NCBI GenBank assembly: GCA_041685755.1
Contig: JAWLFC010000007.1
Span: forward strand, 1-62,557
Reading direction: 5' to 3'
From: Sva-07 sp041685755
Lineage (GTDB): Bacteria; Actinomycetota; Acidimicrobiia; Acidimicrobiales; Ilumatobacteraceae
Length of the DNA stretch: 62,557 nt
A program made the position numbers and the translations under genes. Shown here piece by piece: positions 55,098 to 62,557 of the stretch. Every line of letters begins with the position of its first letter. Positions within the stretch are counted from its first letter, which is position 1. Under the pieces are notes generated by a model that made no database searches, was not told the DNA's origin, and saw only the letters and a list, made by a program, of their open reading frames with translations.

Positions 55098-55125
55098 GTG
55101 CCTCGCATCCTCCCTGCACGATGCG

Positions 55126-55165
55126 TACACTCCTGAGTCCTGATGAGTGCGGGCAACCTGCCCGC
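55126..55165 (+). promoter_or_regulatory. livK promoter hexamer and leader hairpin
   Basis: TACACT (55126–55131) predicts a start near 55138 and a leader of about 55 bases. The leader holds a perfect hairpin, GCGGGCA (55149–55155), loop ACC, TGCCCGC (55159–55165). An AAGGGGGAG ribosome site follows. The hairpin may stabilise the mRNA or be an operator half-site pair. Confidence 0.45.
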
Positions 55166-55192
55166 ATCCTGACAAGGGGGAGAAACCCAACC

Positions 55193-56500
55193 ATGCAGAA
55201 ATCACGTGCGAAGCGCGTCGGTGCCCTGCTCGTCGGTCTGACGCTCGTCGCCGCTGCCTGCGGCGACGACGACGACGACGGCGCAACCAGCACCGACGCA
55301 CCCGACTCAACCGACGCACCCGACTCAACCGACGGCGAGGCACCGCCCGCTGGCTCGGACGGCATCCTGAGACTCGGCGGGATCCTGCCCGAGACCGGCA
55401 ACCTGTCCTTCCTGGGCCCGCCCGAGTTCGCCGGCGTGCAGCTGGCCGTCAACGACATCAACGAGGCCGGCGGCGTGAACGGCGCCGACATCGAATGGCT
55501 TCCCGGCGACTCCGGCGACAACGCCGAAGTGGCCAATGCCACGGTTGACCGCCTGCTCGCAGAGGACGTCGATGGCTTCATCGGTGCGGCCAGCTCGGGT
55601 GTGTCGCTGACGGTGATCGACAAGATCACGGGCGCCAACCGGATCCAGTTCTCGCCGGCCAACACGTCGCCGACGTTCACGGACTACGCCGACAACGGCC
55701 TGTACTTCCGTACGGCCCCGTCCGACGTCATCCAGGGTGCGGCCCTCGCCGACACCATGATCGCCGACGGTGCTGCGACGGCGGGCTTCCTGGTACTGAA
55801 CGACGCGTATGGCACCGGCCTGCTCGAGTTCACCTCCGGCCCGTTCGAGGAACAGGGCGGCGAGGTCGTCGCCGAGCAGATCTACGATCCGCAGGCAGAG
55901 AACTTCGACGCCGAAGTGGCGGCCATCGTCGACGCCGATCCCGATGCGATCGTCGTCATCGGCTTCGACGAGAGCTCCAACATCATCGCCGGTCTGATCG
56001 AGTCGGGCTTCGGCCCGAGCGACAAGCTGCTGTACGGCACCGACGGCAACATGGGCAACGCCCTCGCCGAGGCATTCGACGATCCGTCGGCGCTGGCCGG
56101 TATGCGCGGCACGCTGCCGGGCGTCGATGTCGGAGGCGAGTTGCAGGACTTCCGTGACGCTCTCCTGGAGGTCGACAGCGAGCTGATCGACTTCTCGTAC
56201 TCGGCGGAGTCCTACGATGCCGTCATCGTCACTGCCCTTGCGGCGCAAGTGGCCGGCACGGACGACCCGGTCGCGGTGGCCGGCGAGATCAACGGCGTCA
56301 CCCGCGACGGCGAGAAGTGCACCACGTTCGCCGATTGCAAGGCCCTCATCGAGGCCGGGACCGACATCGACTACGACGGCGTCTCCGGACCGCTGGAGTT
56401 CATCGATGCCGGCGAGCCGTCGGTGGCATCGATCCTGATCCTGGAGTTCGACGAGACGGGCACGATCACGGTCGCTGGTTCCGTCAACGGCGCGCTCTGA
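55193..56500 (+). CDS. livK: branched-chain amino-acid ABC transporter substrate-binding lipoprotein
   Basis: A 435-residue Leu/Ile/Val-binding type protein anchored by lipid. The signal peptide ends at a lipobox-like AAAC with Cys-23, followed by a run of Asp and a tandem TDAPDS linker. The periplasmic-binding-protein type 1 fold begins with LRLGGILPETGNLSFLG. Ligands of this family include amino acids, amides and urea, so substrate is not certain. It is on the opposite strand from livHMGF and ends at a strong shared terminator. Confidence 0.92.
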   Translation: MQKSRAKRVGALLVGLTLVAAACGDDDDDGATSTDAPDSTDAPDSTDGEAPPAGSDGILRLGGILPETGNLSFLGPPEFAGVQLAVNDINEAGGVNGADIEWLPGDSGDNAEVANATVDRLLAEDVDGFIGAASSGVSLTVIDKITGANRIQFSPANTSPTFTDYADNGLYFRTAPSDVIQGAALADTMIADGAATAGFLVLNDAYGTGLLEFTSGPFEEQGGEVVAEQIYDPQAENFDAEVAAIVDADPDAIVVIGFDESSNIIAGLIESGFGPSDKLLYGTDGNMGNALAEAFDDPSALAGMRGTLPGVDVGGELQDFRDALLEVDSELIDFSYSAESYDAVIVTALAAQVAGTDDPVAVAGEINGVTRDGEKCTTFADCKALIEAGTDIDYDGVSGPLEFIDAGEPSVASILILEFDETGTITVAGSVNGAL

Positions 56501-56501
56501 T

Positions 56502-56531
56502 CACCTGAACACCTGAACAGAACACCTGAAC
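56502..56531. repeat. three copies of CACCTGAAC after livK
   Basis: The nine-base unit occurs at 56502–56510, 56510–56518 and 56523–56531, between the livK stop and its terminator. No role is evident. Confidence 0.5.
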
Positions 56532-56538
56532 ACTCGTG

Positions 56539-56567
56539 ACGGCCCGGGGACATCGTCCCCGGGCCGT
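56539..56567. terminator. strong bidirectional hairpin between livK and livF
   Basis: Perfect 13-base arms (ACGGCCCGGGGAC and GTCCCCGGGCCGT) enclose a three-base loop, the strongest hairpin seen in the window. Only TTGT follows on the plus strand. It should end livK transcription; it is about 80 bases past the livF stop on the other strand. The rest of 56568–56647 shows no gene. Confidence 0.75.
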
Positions 56568-56647
56568 TGTGCGTTCCCACTGTGCACGGCGGCATCGTCG
56601 AACCGGGGACGCGCCGACGACCCAGGGGCGACCCGGCGATCCGGGAG

Positions 56648-57388
56648 TCAACTCTGGTGCGACTTGACGAGCGTGCCGAGATAGAGCTCGATCACCTTCG
56701 GGTCGGTGAGCAGCTCACGTCCGGTGCCGGTGTAGGCATTGGTACCTTGGTCGAGGACGTACCCGCGATCACAGATCTGCAGGCATCGGCTGGCGTTCTG
56801 TTCGACCATGACGATCGAGACGCCCGCCTGATTGATGCGGTGACACCGGATGAACACCTCGTCCTGCAGCGCTGGCGACAGCCCGGCCGAGGGCTCGTCG
56901 AGCAGCAGGACCGACGGGTCCATCATCAGCGCCCGTCCCATGGCGAGCATCTGTCGCTCACCGCCCGACAACGAGCCCGCCCGCTGGTCGGAACGCTCTG
57001 TGAGCCGTGGGAACATCTCGCCGATGACCTCGTAGCGCTCGTCGAAGCGTTTCGGCGTGAGGAAGGTGCCCATCTCGAGGTTCTCCCGAACCGTGAGTGC
57101 CTGGAAGACGTTGTTGTTCTGCGGCACGTAGCCGATGCCCCGACTCACCAACGAGTGCGCCTTGAGACGGGTGATGTCCTCGCCGCGCAGACGCACCGCT
57201 CCGGCGGTCACGCCGACGAGGCCGAACATGGCCTTCACCAGGGTGGACTTCCCCGCGCCGTTGGGCCCGATGATGCCCACCAACTCGCCCTCGAAGAGCT
57301 CGAGCGAGCAGCCGCTCAGGATGTTGACGCCGGGGATGTACCCGGCGGTCAAGTGGTCGGCGATCAGTAGCGGGTCGGCGTCGGTCAT
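56648..57388 (-). CDS. livF: branched-chain amino-acid ABC transporter ATPase LivF
   Basis: A 246-residue ABC ATPase with Walker A GPNGAGKST (about 41–49), Q-loop VPQNNNVFQ, signature LSGGERQ, Walker B SVLLLDEPSAG and a switch region at VEQNAS, where the His is replaced as usual in LivF. It starts one base beyond the livG stop. It pairs with LivG to power the LivHM pore. Confidence 0.95.
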   Translation of the reverse strand: MTDADPLLIADHLTAGYIPGVNILSGCSLELFEGELVGIIGPNGAGKSTLVKAMFGLVGVTAGAVRLRGEDITRLKAHSLVSRGIGYVPQNNNVFQALTVRENLEMGTFLTPKRFDERYEVIGEMFPRLTERSDQRAGSLSGGERQMLAMGRALMMDPSVLLLDEPSAGLSPALQDEVFIRCHRINQAGVSIVMVEQNASRCLQICDRGYVLDQGTNAYTGTGRELLTDPKVIELYLGTLVKSHQS

Positions 57389-57389
57389 G

Positions 57390-58334
57390 TCACAACTCCC
57401 TGTCCAGGTCGAGTGGCGCACCGTGACTGCCCCCGAGGTACGCGTCGACGACGGCCTGGTTCTGACCGATCGACTGAGGCGGGCCCTCGGCGATGATGCT
57501 GCCCTCGGCCATCACGATCACCCAGTCGCTGATCTCCTGCACCATGTCCATGTCGTGCTCCACGAACAGCACGGTCATTCCCTGGTCGCGCAGGCCGATC
57601 ACATGCTGCAGCAACGACTGCGTGAGTGCCGGGTTCACGCCGGCCATCGGCTCGTCGAGCATCACCATCTGGGGCTCCACCATCAGCGCACGGGCCATCT
57701 CGAGAAGCTTTCGCTGACCTCCCGACAGGGTGCCGGCGAACTGGTCACGCATGTGGATCATGTTGAACCGCTCGAGCAGGGCTTCGGCACGGGCCTCGAT
57801 CTCCAGCTCCTGGTTTCGCCACGAGAACGGCAGCAGTGACCGCCAGAACATCTCGCCACGCTGGTTCGTGGCACCCAGCTTCATGTTGTCGATCACCTTC
57901 ATCTTCGACAACGCCTTGGTCAGCTGGAAGGTGCGCACCATGCCGTGGTTGGCGATCTTGTGCGCAGGGACGTTGTCGATCGGACGGCCGTCGAAGGACC
58001 GCGTGCCCTGGTCGGCGTGGTCGAAGTTCGTCAGGAGATTGAAGAAGGTCGTCTTGCCGGCCCCGTTCGGCCCGATGAGTGCGGTGATCACACCGCGCTG
58101 GATCTCCACGTGCCCGACGTCGACGGCGGTGAGGCCACCGAAGCGGCGAACCACACCGTCGGCCACGAGGATCGGATCGGGCTTCGGCGCGCCCGGTTCA
58201 CGAGGTACGTCGGCCAACGCGGCGCGGGCACGTTCGGGGTCCACGCCCGGGACCCGGATGACGGCATCGGCCAGTTCGTCGGGATCGGCCCGTCGGTCGG
58301 CGGCGGCGGCGGGAGTGTCGGACTCATCGGTCAT
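57390..58334 (-). CDS. livG: branched-chain amino-acid ABC transporter ATPase LivG with N-terminal extension
   Basis: A 314-residue ABC ATPase: Walker A GPNGAGKTTFFN, signature LSGGQRK, Walker B MVMLDEPMAG, switch His VEHDMD, and the LivG-type C-terminal tail. About 50 acidic and Ala/Pro-rich residues precede the ABC domain (ADPDELADAVIRVPGVDPER), longer than the usual 255-residue LivG. The ATG overlaps the livM end by 11 bases. The extension has no recognised fold. Confidence 0.94.
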   Translation of the reverse strand: MTDESDTPAAAADRRADPDELADAVIRVPGVDPERARAALADVPREPGAPKPDPILVADGVVRRFGGLTAVDVGHVEIQRGVITALIGPNGAGKTTFFNLLTNFDHADQGTRSFDGRPIDNVPAHKIANHGMVRTFQLTKALSKMKVIDNMKLGATNQRGEMFWRSLLPFSWRNQELEIEARAEALLERFNMIHMRDQFAGTLSGGQRKLLEMARALMVEPQMVMLDEPMAGVNPALTQSLLQHVIGLRDQGMTVLFVEHDMDMVQEISDWVIVMAEGSIIAEGPPQSIGQNQAVVDAYLGGSHGAPLDLDREL

Positions 58335-59316
58335 CGAGCGCCATCTCCTCCTTGCTGCCGAGGATTCCCTGAGGTCTGAACGCTGCCAGCAGGATCAGCG
58401 CCAACCCGATCATCATGAATCGCACCTGGCCGACCTGCACGCCACTCATGATCGAGTTCGGGATGTAGTCGGCTCGCACCGCCTGGCGGAGCAGGACGTC
58501 GGTGAAGTTCAGCACCGCGTACAAGATGGCTGCTCCGAGCACCGGTCCGAGCACCGTTCCGGCTCCGCCCAGGATCAGCGCCACCCAGACGAAGAAGGTG
58601 ATTTCGGTGACGAAGTTGTCCGGCTGCGCCGATTGGGTGCCGATCGCTCGCAGCATCCCTCCAGCCGCACCGAACATGCCGCCGAAGATGAGCGCCTGCA
58701 TCTTGTAGCTGTAGGCGTTCTTGCCCAGGCTGCGCGCCGCATCCTCGTCCTCGCGAACCGCCTTCACCACGCGCCCCCACGGGCTGCGGACCAGCAGCCA
58801 GCAGATGAACACGCCGACGGCCAGCACCACCCAGCCGACCAGCACCACCCACATCTGGTTGCCGATGAAGAGGTCGAAGAAGTACCTCTGGCCGGGGTCG
58901 AACGGGCTGAACTCGTAGAAGCGATTGGCGAATGCCGTGAGGCCGTCGGAGGAACCCGTCCACTGGTCGAGGCTCGGCGAGCGCATGATCAGCCGGAAGA
59001 TCTCCGCGGCGGCGATCGTGACGATCGCGAGATAGTCGGCACGCAACCGCAGCGTGGGCGCACCGAGGATGAGGGCGAGTATCACCGGGAACACCACCAC
59101 CCCCACGACCACGCCGACCCAGAAGCTCAGATCCCAGGTGGCGACCATCATGGCCAGCCCGTAGGCGCCCGCCGCCATGAACACGGCCTGACCGAAGTTG
59201 AGCAGGCCGGTGTATCCGAAGTGCAGGTTGAGCCCGATCGCGGCCAGACCGAAGAAGATGAACTGCTCGCCGATCAGGCCGCGCAACGTGTTGTCGAGGA
59301 TCGATCCCCAATCCAT
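58324..59316 (-). CDS. livM: branched-chain amino-acid ABC transporter permease LivM
   Basis: A polytopic permease of 330 residues with about nine hydrophobic helices. The family signature HFGYTGLLNFGQAVFMAAGAY comes early, the EAA-like coupling helix sits in GRVVKAVREDEDAARSLG, and the late part has LGGAGTVLGPVLGA. AGGAG lies nine bases before the ATG. It forms the heterodimeric pore with LivH. Confidence 0.95.
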   Translation of the reverse strand: MDWGSILDNTLRGLIGEQFIFFGLAAIGLNLHFGYTGLLNFGQAVFMAAGAYGLAMMVATWDLSFWVGVVVGVVVFPVILALILGAPTLRLRADYLAIVTIAAAEIFRLIMRSPSLDQWTGSSDGLTAFANRFYEFSPFDPGQRYFFDLFIGNQMWVVLVGWVVLAVGVFICWLLVRSPWGRVVKAVREDEDAARSLGKNAYSYKMQALIFGGMFGAAGGMLRAIGTQSAQPDNFVTEITFFVWVALILGGAGTVLGPVLGAAILYAVLNFTDVLLRQAVRADYIPNSIMSGVQVGQVRFMMIGLALILLAAFRPQGILGSKEEMALDDR

Positions 59317-59328
59317 GTCGCCTCTCTC

Positions 59329-60639
59329 CTATCCCACCCGCTCGGCGCGGCCGAGCAGGCCCTGTGGTCTCACCAGCAAGATGAGTATCAGCGTGATCAG
59401 GGCTCCGACGTTCTTCAGGTCGCTCGGCAGCACGAGCGTCGACATCTGGATGAAGATGCCCACGATGATGCTGCCGATCAGGGCGCCGTAGGCGCTTCCG
59501 AGCCCGCCCAGCGTGACGCCGGCGAACATCAACAGCAGCACGCGGAAGCCCATCTCCCAGCTCAGCGCCTCGGTGAGTCCGAACAGGACGCCACCGAGGC
59601 CGGCGAGGGCACCACCGGCGATCCACACCCAGCGAATCACCTGCTCGACGTTGATACCGGACGACTCGGCGAGGTCGCGGTTGTCGGCGACGGCCCGCAT
59701 CGCCTTGCCGGCGCGTGTCTTCTGCAGGCCGAGGCCCACCAGCACCAGGATGCCCGTGGAGAACAGGATGATGAACAGGTCCTTCGGGGCCAGGGTGAAC
59801 CAGCCGAAGTCGTACTTCTTCTGGAGCTGGTAGTCGGGATAGAACTGCGAACGGCCACCGAACTGGTACAGGAACAGGTAGCGCAAGAGGATCGAGAATC
59901 CGATCGACACGATCAACGCGGCGATGAGGCTCGCGCCGCGGCGACGCAGAGGGGCCCAGACCAGCGCGTTGAACAGGCCACCGGCGATCGCGCTGACGAT
60001 CACCGAGATGATCGCCGCGACGATCAGCGACGTGGTGATGCCGAACACACCCGTGACATGGAACAGAAACGCGATGAGCGCCCCGAAGGTGACCATCTCG
60101 CCGTGGGCGAAGTTCGTGAGGCCGGTGGTTCCGTAGATCAGCGACAGCCCGATTGCGGACATCGCGATGATCAGTCCGAGCTTCAGGCCGTCGACGAACA
60201 GCTGGACGGCTTCGATGGTGTTCCCAGCCGATGCCGTGGCCTCGCCGAGCGGGAACAGCGTCGCTCGACTGGCGCCCTCGCGCACCTCGACGACGAGTGG
60301 GTTGTTCTCGGGACTGCGCAGCGGCACGCCCTCGGGCAGAGTGCTGTCGTCGAGTAGCACCGAATAGGTTCCGCCGCCGGGGAGCTCCACGATCCAGTTG
60401 CCCTCGGAGTCGGTGACTGCCAGGCCGACCTCGACACCGGCCTCGTCGGTGACGACGATGGTGACGTCCTCGACGAAGACGTCCTCACCGTCTTCTCCGG
60501 CGGTACGCAACGTGCCACGGATGATGGTGCTCGAATCGGCGTCCTCTTGTGCGACCAGATCCGCGCCTGCCGGACTGCCGAGGGCCAGCAGCGCGAACAT
60601 GGCCGCGACGAACGCGAGGAAGGCCCTGGATGGCGACAT
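59329..60639 (-). CDS. livH: LivH permease fused to a secreted N-terminal beta domain
   Basis: The 436-residue protein joins a signal peptide (1–26, ending SPAGA), a predicted extracytoplasmic beta-sandwich (about 35–135) and a LivH permease. The beta domain includes IIRGTLRTAGEDGEDV, VTIVVTDEAGVEV and DSEGNWIVELPGGGTYSV, resembling carboxypeptidase-regulatory or Cna-B-like folds. The permease starts at about 145 with SAIGLSLIYGTTGLTNFAHGEM and the coupling helix GKAMRAVADNRDLAESSG. Standard LivH has about 290–310 residues and no such domain. TAGAGT lies nine bases before the ATG, so the fusion is the first product of livHMGF. Confidence 0.92.
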   Translation of the reverse strand: MSPSRAFLAFVAAMFALLALGSPAGADLVAQEDADSSTIIRGTLRTAGEDGEDVFVEDVTIVVTDEAGVEVGLAVTDSEGNWIVELPGGGTYSVLLDDSTLPEGVPLRSPENNPLVVEVREGASRATLFPLGEATASAGNTIEAVQLFVDGLKLGLIIAMSAIGLSLIYGTTGLTNFAHGEMVTFGALIAFLFHVTGVFGITTSLIVAAIISVIVSAIAGGLFNALVWAPLRRRGASLIAALIVSIGFSILLRYLFLYQFGGRSQFYPDYQLQKKYDFGWFTLAPKDLFIILFSTGILVLVGLGLQKTRAGKAMRAVADNRDLAESSGINVEQVIRWVWIAGGALAGLGGVLFGLTEALSWEMGFRVLLLMFAGVTLGGLGSAYGALIGSIIVGIFIQMSTLVLPSDLKNVGALITLILILLVRPQGLLGRAERVG

Positions 60640-60648
60640 CGAGGGGGT

Positions 60649-60654
60649 ACTCTA
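60649..60654 (-). promoter_or_regulatory. -10 element TAGAGT before livH
   Basis: TAGAGT on the minus strand stands nine bases before the livH ATG. The remaining gap up to ctaA (60655–60765) shows no gene or clear terminator. Confidence 0.45.
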
Positions 60655-60765
60655 GGCAACTGGCGACGGCTCGACGGCAATTCCCGTTCATCGTTCGTTT
60701 CCGGAGTGTGAACTTGTCGTTCAGCTCCGACGATGTGCACCAGCCGCGAGCAGCCGGACGCAGCT

Positions 60766-61728
60766 CTACGCAGTCGCGGCGGTTGTCTGTGCGATCCCGG
60801 GCTCACGTGGCATGTCCGCAGCGCGAACTGCACGTTCGCCCGGCAACGGTTCGACGACGCTCAACACGAGCTGCAGCGTGGCGATCCACATCGCCACCGA
60901 GCCGACGATGTGCGCGACCACCAGCAACTCGGGCACACCGTTGAAGTACTGCACGTAGCCGATGCCGCCCTGGAGAACCGCGATGAACATCCAGCTCGAG
61001 ACCTTGTCGGCAACACGGTCGAACGAGCCGTCACGGCGCAGCATCACGACGGCGCCCAGGAACGCCGCCACGGTGAACCACACCGTGACGCTGTGCACCA
61101 TGGCCACCGTCGAGATGTCGAAGCCGTAGCGGCGGGCACTCTCGTCGCCGGCGTGAGGACCGGTCCCGGTGACGACCGTGCCGGTGACGAGCGACGCCGC
61201 CATCAGCACGCCGACAGCAGCGAGCAGCCGCGTCGAACGCGAGCTCGCGGCCGGGCTCTCGAGCACCGGCTCCGGGTTGGAGCGGTGGATCGCCAGCGCC
61301 CCGAAGCCGATCGAGACCATGGCGAGCACGAAGTGCGACTGCACGAGCGTGGGGTGCAGGTCGCCGAGGACGGCGAGGCCACCGACCACGCCGTTGGCGA
61401 GGATCGTGACCAGGACGGCCACCGACGGCAGCCGCAGCCCCCGGCGATGGGGCCGGACGCGGAACGACCCGATCGCCATCAGCAGCGTCGGCACGGCGAT
61501 CAGGCCGCTGAGCAGGCGGTTGAGCTGTTCGACGGCGGCGTGGCCGGTCGAGACGTCGATGAACCGCTCGTTGTTGCAGTTCGGCCAGTCGTCGCAGCCC
61601 AGGCCGCTGCCGGTGAGGCGGACGATGGCACCGGCGACGGTCAGGAAGCAGACCCCGGCGACGGTGACGATGGCGATCTGGCGGAATCGCCGCAACGACA
61701 TCGTGAACCGGGGCCGGTCGCTCGCCAT
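60766..61728 (-). CDS. ctaA: COX15/CtaA family heme A synthase
   Basis: Oxidises heme O to heme A for cytochrome aa3 oxidase. The 320-residue membrane protein has eight predicted helices. It shows the extracellular TGSGLGCDDWPNCN loop with a cysteine pair, EQLNRLLS after helix 2, and heme-ligand His candidates in QSHFVLAM, HSVTVWF and AHIVGS. No ctaB is in view. The ATG is nine bases from TATCCT. Confidence 0.9.
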   Translation of the reverse strand: MASDRPRFTMSLRRFRQIAIVTVAGVCFLTVAGAIVRLTGSGLGCDDWPNCNNERFIDVSTGHAAVEQLNRLLSGLIAVPTLLMAIGSFRVRPHRRGLRLPSVAVLVTILANGVVGGLAVLGDLHPTLVQSHFVLAMVSIGFGALAIHRSNPEPVLESPAASSRSTRLLAAVGVLMAASLVTGTVVTGTGPHAGDESARRYGFDISTVAMVHSVTVWFTVAAFLGAVVMLRRDGSFDRVADKVSSWMFIAVLQGGIGYVQYFNGVPELLVVAHIVGSVAMWIATLQLVLSVVEPLPGERAVRAADMPREPGIAQTTAATA

Positions 61729-61737
61729 ACCCGGGAC

Positions 61738-61753
61738 AGGATACGACTAGGTT
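61738..61753. promoter_or_regulatory. mirrored -10 elements for ctaA and the last gene
   Basis: The minus strand has TATCCT at 61738–61743, nine bases before the ctaA ATG. The plus strand has TAGGTT at 61748–61753, seven bases before the GTG at 61761. Four bases separate them. Confidence 0.5.
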
Positions 61754-61760
61754 CGGTCGC

Positions 61761-62557
61761 GTGCTGAGTTCGTTCGACGACTTTCCGATCCACCAGACGT
61801 CACAGCCGATCGCCCACACGGCATCGACCGACATCAACCACTACGACCGCTACTTCTTCAACGGGCTCACGACCGACACCCGGTTGTTCTTCGCGTTGGC
61901 GATGGGTCTGTACCCCAACCGTCACGTCGCCGACGCCTCGTTCAGCGTGGTCGTCGACGGCGCCACGCCCGACGCCCGCCAGATCAGCGTCCACGCCTCG
62001 AAGCGGGCACCGACCGATCGGGCGGACGCCAACGAGGTCGGGCCGATCCGGGTCGAGGTGCTCGAGCCGCTCAACGCGCTGCGCCTCGTCGTCGAGGCAC
62101 CCGAACACGGCCTTCGCGCCGACTTGACCTTCGTGCGCCGTTCGGCGCCGATCGAGGAGCCGCACTTCCGCCACCAGGTCGGCATGCGTGTCCTGCTCGA
62201 CTACACCCGACTCACCCAGTTCGGCGGCTGGGAGGGCTGGATCGAGATCGACGGCGAACTGACCGACCTGGCCCCGGGCGAGACCCAGGGCTGCCGTGAC
62301 CGGTCGTGGGGCGTGCGACCGGTCGGCGAACGCGCCGCCACCGGCGCCCCCGTCGCCGACCCGCAGTTCTTCTGGCTGTGGGCACCGATCAACTTCGACA
62401 CCTTCTCGACGCACTTCGACGTCAACGAGCACTTCGACGGCCGCCGATGGCACGACAGCGGGTTCATCGCGCCGATCGCCACCCCCGATGGCGCCCCGGC
62501 TGCGGAGGCGATGCGCACGGTCGACTACTCGATCGAGTGGCGCGCCGGCTCGCGGAC
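61761..62557 (+). CDS. conserved hypothetical protein, 3' end cut by window edge
   Basis: The visible 265 residues form a soluble beta-rich protein that I cannot assign to a named family. It begins VLSSFDDFPIHQTSQPI and includes DRYFFNGLTTDTRLFFALA and CRDRSWGVRPVG. The pattern resembles AttH/DUF7064-type lipocalin-like hydroxyneurosporene-synthase relatives, with paired beta domains, but this is tentative. The GTG start lies seven bases after TAGGTT, and the frame is open to the edge. Confidence 0.7.
   Translation, partial: MLSSFDDFPIHQTSQPIAHTASTDINHYDRYFFNGLTTDTRLFFALAMGLYPNRHVADASFSVVVDGATPDARQISVHASKRAPTDRADANEVGPIRVEVLEPLNALRLVVEAPEHGLRADLTFVRRSAPIEEPHFRHQVGMRVLLDYTRLTQFGGWEGWIEIDGELTDLAPGETQGCRDRSWGVRPVGERAATGAPVADPQFFWLWAPINFDTFSTHFDVNEHFDGRRWHDSGFIAPIATPDGAPAAEAMRTVDYSIEWRAGSR

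Noticed and set aside
55295..55340. The tandem repeat in the livK linker as a mobile element or phase-variable tract
   Set aside because: The 18-base unit preserves frame, occurs about twice, and encodes a typical Asp/Pro/Ser/Thr lipoprotein linker. Nothing suggests switching.
57730..60357. An 875-codon plus-strand frame opposite livM and livH
   Set aside because: It is rich in His, Gln, Asp and Arg in irregular runs, fully antisense to clear transporter genes, and lacks a ribosome site.

Overview
The window is high-GC (about two thirds G+C), densely packed bacterial chromosome that reads as an actinobacterium, most likely an Acidimicrobiia relative such as Ilumatobacter. The lineage call is an inference from gene content: actinobacterial-type integration host factor (mihF) in the pyr–mihF–gmk–rpoZ–coaBC–metK–priA order, a helicase-dead PriA, GuaB1, DUF3073/DUF3151/DUF1844 proteins and many GTG starts. 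No rRNA, tRNA, CRISPR array, insertion sequence, phage gene or attachment site was seen. Almost all content is housekeeping, and no stretch longer than about 300 bases lacks a gene.

Layout. 1–1680 (minus): infC–rpmI–rplT followed by a truncated SpoU rRNA methylase. 1906–8284: DUF1844 (+), then a minus run def–fmt–rsmB–mog–hisG–cold-shock-like–ATL, with a methylase and a PLP dehydratase on plus. 8268–10774: a large TPR regulator-like gene divergent from a cupin, with a 17-bp palindrome between them. 10832–24453 (minus): the pyrimidine operon pyrR-B-C-carA-carB-pyrD running into mihF-gmk-rpoZ-coaBC-metK-priA. 24530–26251 (+): an N-acyl-D-amino-acid deacylase-type amidohydrolase. 26252–37776 (minus): alaS-ruvX-mltG-aroE, then aroC-aroK-aroB-pepQ-like-efp-nusB-DUF2079. 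37838–45241: small divergent or convergent units (Cys-rich protein, DUF3073, rhodanese-rnd, DUF3151-mobA, MFS, hydrolase, pyk). 45262–55083: phosphatase-apeB, guaB1-cmk-plsC, hydrolase-tsaC, crotonase-nitroreductase and xylB-dnaJ-like. 55193–60639: a branched-chain amino-acid (Liv) ABC transporter, livK on plus and livHMGF on minus. 60766–end: ctaA and a truncated unknown gene.

How the genes work together. The largest blocks are de novo UMP synthesis (without pyrF or pyrK here), the shikimate pathway (aroB, C, E, K), protein synthesis and nascent-chain processing (infC, L35, L20, alaS, efp, def, fmt, tsaC, rsmB) and a Liv transport system. Adjacent same-strand genes are joined by about twenty 4-base ATGA/GTGA overlaps, implying translational coupling.

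The most interesting signals are regulatory. Many unit-leading genes have a TANNNT hexamer 6–9 nt before the start codon, the signature of leaderless transcription. Nearly every divergent gene pair has two such hexamers placed back to back or overlapping. Three TAG stop codons also form the first bases of the next gene's hexamer. Convergent stop codons repeatedly sit in the arms of inverted repeats. In addition, infC appears to start at AUA, the pyrR leader carries a near-consensus PyrR-binding loop directly before its ribosome site, a possible nine-codon ORF precedes carA, and LivH carries an unusual secreted N-terminal domain. All promoter and RNA calls come from sequence pattern alone.
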